From Flavobacteriaceae bacterium (GTDB lineage: Bacteria > Bacteroidota > Bacteroidia > Flavobacteriales > Flavobacteriaceae), in NCBI GenBank assembly GCA_030625995.1, contig DAOUPU010000035.1:1-16630 (forward strand): 16,630 bases of DNA. Reading direction: 5' to 3'. A program made the translations under genes and the position numbers. The notes beneath the pieces were generated by a model that searched no databases, had not been told where the DNA came from, and saw only the letters and a program-made list of their open reading frames with translations. Shown one piece after another: positions 7,820-15,450 of this stretch. Position 1 is the stretch's first letter, and each line of letters starts with the position of its first letter.

Positions 7820-7873
7820 CCCCTCCTTTTTTGCAAGGAGGGGTGGCTCCATTGGTAGATGGAGACGGGGTGG
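7820..7873. repeat. dispersed GC-rich palindromic repeat (Bacteroidota type)
   Basis: This compact unit stands out in A+T-rich DNA. A 9-bp hairpin CCCCTCCTT/AAGGAGGGG (7820-7828, 7835-7843) is followed by a 6-bp hairpin CTCCAT/ATGGAG (7847-7852, 7859-7864). GGGGTGG occurs twice, at 7840-7846 and 7867-7873, framing the second hairpin. From general knowledge, short dispersed repeats with CCCCTCC...GGAGGGGTGG and a downstream GGGGTGGTT are common between genes in Bacteroidota genomes and behave like REP elements. Multiplicity cannot be judged from one copy. It contains no credible gene. Confidence 0.65.
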
Positions 7874-7897
7874 TTAAACCCAACTCTTATCAAAAAC

Positions 7898-7939
7898 AAG
7901 CTCCATCAAATTGCCTGATCGCTTTTGATGGAGCTTTTT
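7898..7939. terminator. strong bidirectional rho-independent terminator
   Basis: A perfect 13-bp stem (AAGCTCCATCAAA at 7898-7910 with TTTGATGGAGCTT at 7924-7936) surrounds a 13-base loop. T7935-T7939 follow it on the plus strand, and an A run (7892-7896) gives a T tract on the minus strand. It lies between the convergent genes ending at 7665 (plus) and 7998 (minus) and would terminate both. Together with the hairpin at 7704 and the repeat at 7820, this accounts for what I can see in 7666-7997. Confidence 0.85.
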
Positions 7940-7997
7940 ATAAACGACATGCTGAAAAGACAGAAGTTTATTTATTGAATTATAAGATTTCTCTTCA

Positions 7998-8771
7998 CTA
8001 TAATTCCTTAATTTTAATATTTCTATACCAAACATCATCACCGTGATCCTGTAGTCCGATATAACCTTTCGATGCAACATCAGCCCAAGTTGGATTTAAA
8101 CCCGGGAATTTACTACCGGCCACCAATTCATTCCATTCAGGTGTCCATAAATGATATTCCACTACTTTTTCTCCATTCATCATATGAACTACTGTTCCTT
8201 TATAAACGGTTATTTCAATTTTATTCCATTCTCCAACAGGTTTTGCATTTTGTGGTTTTGCAGGGATCAGATCATATAGAGAACCCGCTTGTCTGTTTCC
8301 GTCTTTTCCAAGTTTTGCATCCGGATGTTTGTCATTATCCAAAACCTGCATCTCAGGGGCTGTTCTCCAAATAGTTTCAAAATCACCTTCTTGACCTAAA
8401 TAAAAAATTCCGGAATTACCTCCTTCAGAGATCTTCCACTCCAGGCTTAGAGTAAAGTTTTGAAACTCTTTATCATAAATTATATCTCCACCTTCTTTAC
8501 TGCCGGCTTCTCCACGACCAGAGCCTATGCAATGCAATGAGCCATCATCAACTTGCCAACCACTAGGAAAATGATCCATTTTAAATCCTCTCCAACCATC
8601 TGTTGTCTTACCGTCAAAAAGCGAGATCCAGCCATCATCTTTATCAGTTTTAGTTTCTTCTTTTGCGGATTTAGTTTCTGTCTCCACATCTTTTTTTGGT
8701 TTTGTGTCACAACCAGTCATAAATGGGAGTACGGCCAAACTAAAAATTACAATTAAAATTCTTGTTGTCAT
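7998..8771 (-). CDS. DUF1080 (3-keto-disaccharide hydrolase family) lipoprotein A
   Basis: This 257-residue exported lipoprotein has a hydrophobic signal at residues 4-19, lipobox MTGC and candidate lipidated Cys21, then a charged linker rich in K, D and E to about residue 47. The rest is one DUF1080 (PF06439) concanavalin-like beta-sandwich: GWISLFDGKTTDGWRGF, LEWKISEGGNSGIFYLG, PEMQVLDNDKHPDA, and the ending GYIGLQDHGDDVWYRNIKIKEL. Members act on 3-keto glycosides, as hydrolases or as hydratases of the eliminated 3-keto-glycal, usually in the periplasm. It is downstream of the Tat-exported oxidoreductase on the same strand with a 106-bp gap containing a hairpin. It is a paralogue of the protein at 10964-11713, which has the same block order but a different linker and internal loops. 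Confidence 0.9.
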   Translation of the reverse strand: MTTRILIVIFSLAVLPFMTGCDTKPKKDVETETKSAKEETKTDKDDGWISLFDGKTTDGWRGFKMDHFPSGWQVDDGSLHCIGSGRGEAGSKEGGDIIYDKEFQNFTLSLEWKISEGGNSGIFYLGQEGDFETIWRTAPEMQVLDNDKHPDAKLGKDGNRQAGSLYDLIPAKPQNAKPVGEWNKIEITVYKGTVVHMMNGEKVVEYHLWTPEWNELVAGSKFPGLNPTWADVASKGYIGLQDHGDDVWYRNIKIKEL

Positions 8772-8796
8772 TTGTTTAATTTTTTAGATTTATTAA

Positions 8797-8840
8797 ATCC
8801 ATGATTTAGATTTACTTTTTTATTGATCTAAATCATGGAT
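8797..8840. terminator. perfect 15-bp inverted repeat between two co-directional genes
   Basis: ATCCATGATTTAGAT (8797-8811) and its exact complement (8826-8840) surround a 14-base T-rich loop. It sits in the 106-bp gap between the oxidoreductase stop (8878) and the DUF1080 start (8771), both on the minus strand. The minus strand after the stem is A+T-rich (TTAATAAATCT) rather than a true T tract. It may be an attenuating terminator or an mRNA-stabilising 3' hairpin that changes the ratio of the two proteins. Confidence 0.5.
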
Positions 8841-8877
8841 GATTTTAATATTTTTATTAATAATAGAGTGAATATAT

Positions 8878-10359
8878 TTATTTAGGCATCTCCGGTAACG
8901 ACCATCCATCCCTGTATTCATGTTTAATCAATTCCTGCGCAAATTTATTAGCATTCATCGGATCCGTATATTCTTTTTTAAAGGTAGGATGACCATCATG
9001 GATTTCAAAATTATCCTTTGTAATGATCTTAAGTTCTTCATTATCATTGATATTTGTAAATTTCATATTAGCACCATCCCATTCCAGTCTTTTATTCAAA
9101 TTTTGGAGTCGAACAGCTAAAACACCCATAACCACCATTTCATTGAATGGTCCGGCATCGCCAAAATGAGAAGAAGCTTCCACACGATTCGCACTGCTTT
9201 CTTTTGCAGCTCTTATCCAATCCTGTTCGTGATCTACCTCAATGCGTCGTCTAAATTTCGGAGCATCAGGTACTCTACCTGATAATAACCAAGGATCCAT
9301 ACCATAACATCCACAAATCAATTTGTCTTTTGTACCGTGGAAAATTACTCCACCTCCGGCATGATTCATGTTTTTCCCATCTGGCCAACCTTCCGGCTTA
9401 TCCGGCTGTAAACCTCCATCGTACCATATCACCTCTACTCCCGGTAAATTCATTTTAGAGCTGGATTTTCGTTTAGGGAAGTTAAGGGACACTTTTTGAG
9501 CAGTTGGTGCCGAATCAGCAAGTAATAAAGTTGAACTTCCTTGGGCAGAAGTTGGATAACCCAATTCAAGACCAACAAATACAGGGTGTAAAATATGACA
9601 AGCCATATCTCCCAGAGCACCTGTACCAAAATCCCACCAACCTCTCCAGTTCCATGGAGTATACATCGCATTGTATGGGCGGGTTTTCGCAGGACCAATA
9701 AAAAGATCCCAGTCTAAAGTATCCGGTACTGGCATTCCATCCGGTCTTGGTTGTCCTTGTGGCCAGATTGGTCTATCCGTAAAGGCCTCAACTTTGGTAA
9801 CTTCACCAATTTCATTGTTAGCCAACCATTCCGAAATTAAATTAACCCCTTCTCCAGATGCTCCCTGATTACCCATTTGGGTTGCCACCTTATGTTTCTT
9901 TGTAAGATTCGTTAAAAGTCGGGATTCATAAACCGTATGCGTCAATGGTTTTTGCAGATAAACATGTTTTCCCATGGCAATGGCCTGAGCAGCTGTAATG
10001 GCATGAGTATGATCGGCCGTTGCAATAATAACAGCATCAATTGACTTACCCATTTCATCATACATTTTTCTGAAATCCTTGAATTTTTTAGCATTTGGGA
10101 AATGCTTAAAAGCCCTGTCAGAGTATTTCCAGTCCACATCACATAAGCCTACAATATTTTCAGTTTCCATTCTTTTAAGGTTTCCAAAACCCATTCCACC
10201 TACACCTATACCGGCAATATTCAATTTATCACTGGGTGCTTTATACCCTAAACCACTAACAGCAAATGAAGGCACAATGGTAAAGCCTGCCGTTGCAGCC
10301 ATAGTTTTGTTCACAAAATCCCTTCGGGACAAAGTATTCTTTTTTTTGATCTTACTCAT
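8878..10359 (-). CDS. Tat-exported Gfo/Idh/MocA oxidoreductase
   Basis: This is a 493-residue oxidoreductase. Residues 11-37 form a twin-arginine signal (SRRDFVNKTMAATAGFTIVPS with R12-R13), so it is folded with its cofactor before export to the periplasm. The Rossmann motif is G50-x-G52-x-G54-G55-x-G57, and the family EKP motif is Q136-K137-P138 (HVYLQKPLTHT), a variant usual in this exported subgroup. The C-terminal half is the bacterial-type Gfo/Idh/MocA C-terminal domain (WNWRGWWDFGTGALGDMACH, ending WSLPEMPK). Exported members with tightly bound NAD(P) oxidise or reduce C3 of glycosides or transfer hydride between sugars. Its neighbours, two DUF1080 lipoproteins, a TIM-barrel lipoprotein and a GMC oxidoreductase, support a role in 3-keto-sugar chemistry. 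The precise substrate is unknown. Confidence 0.92.
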   Translation of the reverse strand: MSKIKKKNTLSRRDFVNKTMAATAGFTIVPSFAVSGLGYKAPSDKLNIAGIGVGGMGFGNLKRMETENIVGLCDVDWKYSDRAFKHFPNAKKFKDFRKMYDEMGKSIDAVIIATADHTHAITAAQAIAMGKHVYLQKPLTHTVYESRLLTNLTKKHKVATQMGNQGASGEGVNLISEWLANNEIGEVTKVEAFTDRPIWPQGQPRPDGMPVPDTLDWDLFIGPAKTRPYNAMYTPWNWRGWWDFGTGALGDMACHILHPVFVGLELGYPTSAQGSSTLLLADSAPTAQKVSLNFPKRKSSSKMNLPGVEVIWYDGGLQPDKPEGWPDGKNMNHAGGGVIFHGTKDKLICGCYGMDPWLLSGRVPDAPKFRRRIEVDHEQDWIRAAKESSANRVEASSHFGDAGPFNEMVVMGVLAVRLQNLNKRLEWDGANMKFTNINDNEELKIITKDNFEIHDGHPTFKKEYTDPMNANKFAQELIKHEYRDGWSLPEMPK

Positions 10360-10540
10360 AATACTAAACTTAATTAATTAAAAAATGATGATTTATATTT
10401 GATTTAAACTATTCTCAATATCATTTCACAATTTAAAGGAAAATTCCTTCATGCTAAACTATATTTTTAGAAAGTCGATACTTGTTCTTCACTTAAATTT
10501 CTATCTTCAACCTATTCACTTTTTTATAGAGGATCTTTCA

Positions 10541-10731
10541 ACCCGCTTTATGCAATAGAAAATTTATTACGTCTTGAAGCCACTGCAAAATATACCATTT
10601 CATTACTTTTTGAAGTTTAACCATAACGCTGCTATGCATAAACTACTAAAAAGTCATATTTTACCCGCCTTGCCGTCGAGGCAGGTTGTGGTTTCAACCC
10701 TCATTACAAAATTCTATTACATAATCCGGGT
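10541..10731 (+). mobile_element. MITE-like element, copy A
   Basis: This 191-bp non-coding element runs from ACCCGCTTTATGCAATAG (left end) to the reverse complement of ACCCGGATTATGTAATAG (right end); the ends match at 15 of 18 positions. It is flanked on both sides by TCA (10538-10540 and 10732-10734), a 3-bp target duplication. Most of its length aligns with the reverse complement of 15451-15640, including AACCATAACGsTGCTATGC, a CCCGCC...GGCAGG palindrome and ACCCTCATTAC. A 63-codon frame inside it is not credible. Terminal repeats plus a TNA duplication are typical of the IS5/IS1031 group, which suggests a non-autonomous derivative. The remainder of 10360-10963 shows no gene; it holds the A+T-rich leader of the oxidoreductase gene and a hairpin near 10950. 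Confidence 0.75.
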
Positions 10732-10941
10732 TCAATATTTTATTGAAAAATCACAAACTGTGTAAATATAATAAGAAATCTATAAACCTCCGTTCGATCT
10801 AAATAATTTTTACAGCTTTTCAAGGGTTTGCTTAGATCATTCAAATTTTTGCAGGTAAACAGGTTAATTCAACGGTCGATTTTGATAGGTTGAATAGTTA
10901 TCATTGAGCCAAAACATTGCGATATCCAACGGATAAAATAG

Positions 10942-10959
10942 ATTCTTGACAGCAAGAAT
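10942..10959 (-). terminator. hairpin after the DUF1080 gene
   Basis: ATTCTTG (10942-10948) and CAAGAAT (10953-10959) form a perfect 7-bp stem with a 4-base loop. It lies 4 bp beyond the stop of the minus-strand gene at 10964, and CTATTTTATC follows on the minus strand. It is a moderate candidate for the terminator of the 10964-15369 operon. Confidence 0.5.
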
Positions 10960-10963
10960 ACAG

Positions 10964-11713
10964 CTAGTCTAATTCTTTAATCTTTATATTTCTAAACCAC
11001 ACTTTATTTGCGTGGTCCTGTAGTCCAATATGACCAGTTTGATATTTACCAAACCCTTCCCAATCCTTAAACTTTGAATCCGCAACCATACGGTCCCATT
11101 CTTCTCCATGAACCGGGAATTCAATAATTTTCGTCCCGTTAAAAATTACATTTCCCAGGTTGTTCTTTTGATCAATTCTAATAATGAATTGGTTCCATTC
11201 ATTTTCTTTATTACTAAGATCAACAGCCGGTCCAAGAATACCAAAAATAGCACCGGCCTGATGCGTTCTTTTAGCAGCATCCGGATGATTTAAATTATCA
11301 AGTACTTGTATTTCAGGTCCTGTTTGATAAGGAACAGCGTATTTTTCATCTTCAAATATTCCCCAAAAAACACCACTATTCCCCTCTTTTGATATCTTCC
11401 ATTCCAAAGAGAGAATAAAACTAGTATATTTTTTATCTGTAATAATATTATTTATTCCATGAATTCTATCCGGATTTGGCGTGAATACCATAGCTCCATT
11501 TTCTATTTGCCATTCATCAGAAATAGTATCTGTCCTGTAGTTGTGCCATCCATCAAATGATTTGCCGTCAAACAGACTCTCCCAACCAGATTCTTTTTCA
11601 ATTTCAGTTGGAATGGTAAGCATCTCTTTTGTGGATTTCTCAGGCGTTTTTTTACAAGCGAAAAATGCCGAAATTAAAAAAATAATTAATGTTGATTTTT
11701 TTATAATGATCAT
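10964..11713 (-). CDS. DUF1080 (3-keto-disaccharide hydrolase family) lipoprotein B
   Basis: This 249-residue exported lipoprotein has a hydrophobic signal at residues 8-19 and candidate lipidated Cys20 (FFAC, a loose lipobox of Bacteroidota style). The DUF1080 beta-sandwich follows: GWESLFDGKSFDGWHNY, LEWKISKEGNSGVFWGI, PEIQVLDNLNHPDA, and TGHIGLQDHANKVWFRNIKIKEL at the end. The same conserved blocks occur in the paralogue at 7998-8771, but the central loops differ, so the two probably have different substrates or perform different steps (elimination versus hydration of a 3-keto glycoside). It is the last gene of a tight operon, beginning 12 bp after the stop of the TIM-barrel gene. Confidence 0.9.
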   Translation of the reverse strand: MIIIKKSTLIIFLISAFFACKKTPEKSTKEMLTIPTEIEKESGWESLFDGKSFDGWHNYRTDTISDEWQIENGAMVFTPNPDRIHGINNIITDKKYTSFILSLEWKISKEGNSGVFWGIFEDEKYAVPYQTGPEIQVLDNLNHPDAAKRTHQAGAIFGILGPAVDLSNKENEWNQFIIRIDQKNNLGNVIFNGTKIIEFPVHGEEWDRMVADSKFKDWEGFGKYQTGHIGLQDHANKVWFRNIKIKELD

Positions 11714-11725
11714 CTCTATATCTAC

Positions 11726-12778
11726 TTATATCCCTAATATATTTTTTAGTTCTTTCTCATCAATTTGTGCACCCGCAAAATCATCAAACTTTTTTTGAGT
11801 TGCCTCAATTATATGATCTTTAATAAATTTAGCCCCTTCACGTGCCCCTTGTTCCGGACTTTTAATGCAACATTCCCATTCCATTACCGCCCAAACATCA
11901 CATCCATACTGTGTCAATTTTGAAAATATTGTTTTAAAGTCAATTTGACCATCCCCTAGGGACCTGTATCTGCCTGCCCTATCACCCCAATCATTATACC
12001 CGCCAAAAGCTCCCTTCTTACCTGTTGGATTAAACTCGGAGTCTTTAACATGAAAGGCTTTGATAAATTGATGGTAATGATCAATATATTCAACATAATC
12101 TAATTGCTGTAATACGAAATGTGATGGATCATATAATATATTTACACGTTTGTGATTGCCTGTTGCTTTTAAAAATCGTTCGAATGTATCTCCATCATGA
12201 ATATCTTCTCCGGGATGAACTTCATAACATACATCTACCCCATTTTCATCATAAAAATCTAAAATTGGCAGCCATCTCTTTGCCAATTCTTTAAACCCTG
12301 TTTCCACTAAGCCCGGAGGTCTTTGAGGCCAGGGGTGCATGGTGTGCCATAACAGGGCTCCGGAAAAAGTAGCATGCGCGTCCAATCCTAAATTCCTGCT
12401 TGCTGCCGCCGCTTTTTTAACAGTTGCTATTGCCCACTTGGTTCGTTCTTTTGGATTATTTTTGACCGCTTCCGGAGCAAAGTTGTCAAACATGATATCG
12501 TATGCAGGGTTGACAGCAACCAACTGCCCTTGCAAATGTGTAGAAAGCTCTGTAATTTCCAGATCATAGGAGTTAATTAAACCTTTCAATTCATCACAAT
12601 AGGTCTTGCTTTCCGCTGCTTTGTCCAGATCAATTAAAAAGGATTCCCAAGTTGGGATCTGAATCCCTTTATATCCCAGGTCTGATGCCCATTTGCACAT
12701 TCCATCTAAAGTATTGAAAGGTGCCTTACTATCAACAAATTGTGCCAAAAATACGGCTGGTCCTTTTACTGTTTTCAT
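11726..12778 (-). CDS. sugar phosphate isomerase/epimerase-like TIM barrel (cytoplasmic)
   Basis: This 350-residue protein of the xylose-isomerase-like TIM-barrel superfamily (AP endonuclease family 2, PF01261) has no signal peptide. The four divalent-metal ligands of this fold can be read in order: E186 (YEVHPGE), D217 (DPSHF), H243 (FHVKDSE) and E300 (VMEWE). Characteristic stretches are MCKWASDLGYKGIQIP near the start and GDGQIDFKTIFSKL before the last ligand. In 3-keto-sugar pathways, related TIM barrels act as epimerases/isomerases or as lyases that eliminate the aglycone from a 3-keto glycoside. The operon context (cytoplasmic oxidoreductase, VOC protein, DUF1080) favours such a role, but the reaction is inferred. 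Gaps are 3 bp to the VOC gene and 12 bp to the DUF1080 gene. Confidence 0.9.
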   Translation of the reverse strand: MKTVKGPAVFLAQFVDSKAPFNTLDGMCKWASDLGYKGIQIPTWESFLIDLDKAAESKTYCDELKGLINSYDLEITELSTHLQGQLVAVNPAYDIMFDNFAPEAVKNNPKERTKWAIATVKKAAAASRNLGLDAHATFSGALLWHTMHPWPQRPPGLVETGFKELAKRWLPILDFYDENGVDVCYEVHPGEDIHDGDTFERFLKATGNHKRVNILYDPSHFVLQQLDYVEYIDHYHQFIKAFHVKDSEFNPTGKKGAFGGYNDWGDRAGRYRSLGDGQIDFKTIFSKLTQYGCDVWAVMEWECCIKSPEQGAREGAKFIKDHIIEATQKKFDDFAGAQIDEKELKNILGI

Positions 12779-12781
12779 GCT

Positions 12782-13159
12782 TTATTTATTTTTTAATCTA
12801 ATTTTAAATTCGGGATTATATATTATCCCAATTACATTATCCCACGGATCCTTTACAGAAGCAACCATGATGTTCCCACCAACAGAAGTTGGTTTTTCAT
12901 GTTCTATCGCACCGATGCCGATCAATCCATCAAATGCTTTCCTTATATCTTCTACTCCCCAATAGGCAATTACATTTTCTCCTTTATCGATCGGTTCCTG
13001 CTCTTTTATCAATCCTAATTCGTATCCCGAAATATTAAATCCTACATAATAAGGCTCATCAAAATAAGGATGGAAACCGAATGCTTTGGTATACCACTCC
13101 TTAGCCGTATTCAAATCATCTACCGTATAAACTGTTGTTCTTAAACCTAAAGAATCCAT
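12782..13159 (-). CDS. VOC-superfamily (glyoxalase-like) protein
   Basis: This 125-residue single VOC module pair shows beta-alpha-beta3 repeats, LRTTVYTVDDLNTAKEWYTK at the start and SVKDPWDNVIGIIYNPEF at the end. No signal peptide is visible. At the positions where metal-dependent glyoxalases or dioxygenases usually carry His and Glu, the sequence has residues such as Thr, Tyr and Asn, so by eye the metal site looks incomplete. It may be a binding protein or a non-metal isomerase; a specific reaction cannot be assigned. It lies between the TIM-barrel and Gfo/Idh/MocA genes with 3-bp gaps on both sides, which ties it to the sugar pathway rather than to antibiotic resistance or methylglyoxal detoxification. 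Confidence 0.85.
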   Translation of the reverse strand: MDSLGLRTTVYTVDDLNTAKEWYTKAFGFHPYFDEPYYVGFNISGYELGLIKEQEPIDKGENVIAYWGVEDIRKAFDGLIGIGAIEHEKPTSVGGNIMVASVKDPWDNVIGIIYNPEFKIRLKNK

Positions 13160-13162
13160 AAC

Positions 13163-14302
13163 TCAATTTTCTATTTCTACCCAAACATTTCCTTTTAAAT
13201 GAGATTCTACCGATTTTTCAATAAAACTCATTCCCCGGACACCATCTTTTACGGTTGGAAACTCGCCATCATTATATTTTTCACCCCGAATTGCTCTGGC
13301 AGCACCTTTATAAATATTGGCCATAGCATCAAAAATTCCTTCCGGATGACCTGGCGGAAGTTTTGTTCCATCTAATGAAATTACGCTATTATATGCATGT
13401 CCGGGCTTGTACACCTGCATCGGCTTATCATTGGACAGCACATATAAATAGTTAGGGTTTTCTTGTTCCCATTTTAATCCTCCTGCCTCTCCATAAACAC
13501 TAATAGTGATACCGTTTTCTTCTCCTGTGGCGATTTGGCTTGAACGAACAATTCCCTTTGTATATTCATCAATACGAAGTAGGACCGTTCCATCAATATC
13601 CATTTTATTATCCGGATAGAGGTAATTGAGATCTGCAAGAATAGATTTTACTTGCAATCCTGTTGTGAACTCAATTAAATTGAAAGCATGCACTCCAATA
13701 TCTCCCATGCAACAGCTTATACCGGATTTTTCAGGATCTAATCTCCATGTGGTCTTTCTCTTTTCCGGATCATGAATTAAAGTGTTGATCCATCCCTGAT
13801 AGTACTGTGCGTCAACTTTATGAATTTTCCCCAATAATCCATCCTTTATCATCTCACGCATTTGTCTTACCATAGGATACCCTGTATAAGTGTGGGTCAA
13901 AGCAAATACGATTTTTGATTTCACCACTGCGGCTTCCAATAATTTTGCTTCTTTGAAAGTTGTGGTCATCGGTTTTTCGCAAATTACATGAAAACCGTAA
14001 TCGATCAATTTTTTCGCCGCAGCAAAATGAAGAAAATTAGGTGTTAATATAGAGGCCACCTCCATTCTTTCACTTTCAGGAAGATCCAGTTCTCCTGCAA
14101 CCATGCTGTCTAAATCTAAATAGATCCTATCAGCGGCTAATCCTATTTCCTCGGCGAAACCAATATTTTCCTCCCATTTTGAGCTAAATACACCCCCCAC
14201 AATTTCATAATTATCATTTATTAGAGCAGCTATTCTATGTAACTCTCCAATGAGCGAATTTCCTCCTCCTCCGAGAATTCCTAATCTAATTTTTTCAGCC
14301 AT
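13163..14302 (-). CDS. Gfo/Idh/MocA oxidoreductase (cytoplasmic)
   Basis: This 379-residue NAD(P)-dependent oxidoreductase has no signal peptide. The nucleotide-binding start is LGILGGGGNSLIGELHR at residues 6-22, a glycine-rich variant found in a Bacteroidota-rich subgroup. E109-K110-P111 is the family EKP motif (HVICEKPMTTT). The C-terminal part contains CCMGDIGVHAFNLIEF, with the GDIGxH motif that carries the usual catalytic-region His, then the substrate-domain beta sheet. Members of this group dehydrogenate or reduce C3 of sugars and glycosides. The gene starts about 70 bp after the TIM-barrel lipoprotein gene and is followed at 3 bp by the VOC gene. It is a good candidate for the final reductase, or for the dehydrogenase acting on imported sugar. 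Confidence 0.92.
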   Translation of the reverse strand: MAEKIRLGILGGGGNSLIGELHRIAALINDNYEIVGGVFSSKWEENIGFAEEIGLAADRIYLDLDSMVAGELDLPESERMEVASILTPNFLHFAAAKKLIDYGFHVICEKPMTTTFKEAKLLEAAVVKSKIVFALTHTYTGYPMVRQMREMIKDGLLGKIHKVDAQYYQGWINTLIHDPEKRKTTWRLDPEKSGISCCMGDIGVHAFNLIEFTTGLQVKSILADLNYLYPDNKMDIDGTVLLRIDEYTKGIVRSSQIATGEENGITISVYGEAGGLKWEQENPNYLYVLSNDKPMQVYKPGHAYNSVISLDGTKLPPGHPEGIFDAMANIYKGAARAIRGEKYNDGEFPTVKDGVRGMSFIEKSVESHLKGNVWVEIEN

Positions 14303-14373
14303 TTCAAATTATCTTAATTGTTGAATTTATTCTTTGTACTTCTATTTTATTTAATACGATGATAATTTTAGTC

Positions 14374-15369
14374 TTATAAATCTTTTGCAGCTTTTAAAAG
14401 AAGTTTCTTAGTTGCCATAATTCCTTCTTCTTCCTCTAAATTAGAACCTTCATATTCAACTCCTATAAAGCCATTATAACCAGCCTTTTTTACAATTCTT
14501 AACATTTTCAAATAATCAATTTTGGGTTGATTGCCATCTGTATCAAAATCATAACTCTTCGCACTCACAGCCTTAGCAAATGGCATCAGTTCTGATACAC
14601 CTTTATAAATATCATACGGATCCTTACAGTTTTGATCATTGATCGATCCATACCCAACTGTTTGACAGAAATTGCCAAAATCAGGTAAAGTCCCACAATT
14701 TGACTTTCCAACTCTTTTCATTACATCAGCCAACCATTGACCATTAGATGTATATCCTCCATGGTTTTCTACCAGGACATTTATTCCTTGTTTGGCAGCA
14801 TAATCCGACAGTTCGCTTAAGCCTTTAACTGCAGCGTCGGCAACTTCTTCGGCAGTACCCTCACCATGTGCATTAACCCTAATGGAATGGCAACCTAAAT
14901 ACTTTGCTGCATCCACCCATTTTTTGTGATTCTCAACAGTTTCTGCTCTCTCAGCTTCATCAAGTGTTGCTAAATGTCCTTCACCATCAACCATAATTAA
15001 TACGTTTTGAACCTTATAAGTCTCACTTTTTTCTTTTAATGTTTTCAACAGCATGTCCATTGCCACTTTGGGGTCAGCATCTTTTTTCAATTCTTCCTTA
15101 TAAAGTTGATTTACATATTCAATTCCTTCAAATCCAAGCTCACTGGCTTTTTGGGCAAAATCTAAGGGGCTCATTTTACCACTCTGAATTTTTTTATGAA
15201 ACGACCATTGTGCTAATGATAATTTAAAAAAAGGTGATTTTTCTTCAACGTTAACCGGAATATCTTTTGCCTTACTTTCTTTAGGTTTATTATTACATCC
15301 AACCAAACCTATAAACAAAATAACCAGAAGAGTGAATGAAAATTTAGAAAATGGATTACAGTATTTCAT
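14374..15369 (-). CDS. sugar phosphate isomerase/epimerase-like TIM-barrel lipoprotein
   Basis: This is a 331-residue exported lipoprotein. A hydrophobic signal at residues 10-24 ends in LVGC, with candidate lipidated Cys25, followed by a Lys-rich linker. The rest is a xylose-isomerase-like TIM barrel (PF01261): LAQWSFHKKI, ASELGFEGIEYV, then metal-site strands with E201 (LVENHGG), D230 (LPDFGNF) and E305 (GVEYEG). Where the fourth ligand, a His, stands in the cytoplasmic relative, this protein reads VSAKSYDF with S269, so the metal site differs. I use the ATG at 15367-15369; a TTG 18 bp upstream is in frame but preceded closely by a stop and adds nothing conserved. Its periplasmic location next to DUF1080 lipoproteins suggests epimerase or lyase action on oxidised sugars outside the cytoplasm. 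Confidence 0.88.
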   Translation of the reverse strand: MKYCNPFSKFSFTLLVILFIGLVGCNNKPKESKAKDIPVNVEEKSPFFKLSLAQWSFHKKIQSGKMSPLDFAQKASELGFEGIEYVNQLYKEELKKDADPKVAMDMLLKTLKEKSETYKVQNVLIMVDGEGHLATLDEAERAETVENHKKWVDAAKYLGCHSIRVNAHGEGTAEEVADAAVKGLSELSDYAAKQGINVLVENHGGYTSNGQWLADVMKRVGKSNCGTLPDFGNFCQTVGYGSINDQNCKDPYDIYKGVSELMPFAKAVSAKSYDFDTDGNQPKIDYLKMLRIVKKAGYNGFIGVEYEGSNLEEEEGIMATKKLLLKAAKDL

Positions 15370-15450
15370 GAGACTATTTTTTTTCAATTATTTCATGTGA
15401 AAGTATGCAATTAAAATTAATATTTAATTTATTTTGGTGGAATTATTTAA

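Noticed and set aside
7831..8046. A 71-codon plus-strand frame
   Set aside because: It begins inside the palindromic repeat, runs through the terminator and overlaps the DUF1080 gene antisense; no protein features.
10574..10765. A 63-codon frame within MITE copy A
   Set aside because: It crosses the element boundary, and the homologous copy B does not preserve it, so it is chance.
10867..10895. ATTCAAC/GTTGAAT inverted repeat in the gap after DUF1080 B
   Set aside because: A 7-bp stem with a 15-base loop and no T tract is within chance expectation in A+T-rich DNA.
15370..15387. An upstream TTG start for the TIM-barrel lipoprotein
   Set aside because: The ATG at 15369 gives a normal lipoprotein signal with LVGC; the six extra residues add nothing, and an in-frame TAA lies immediately before the TTG.
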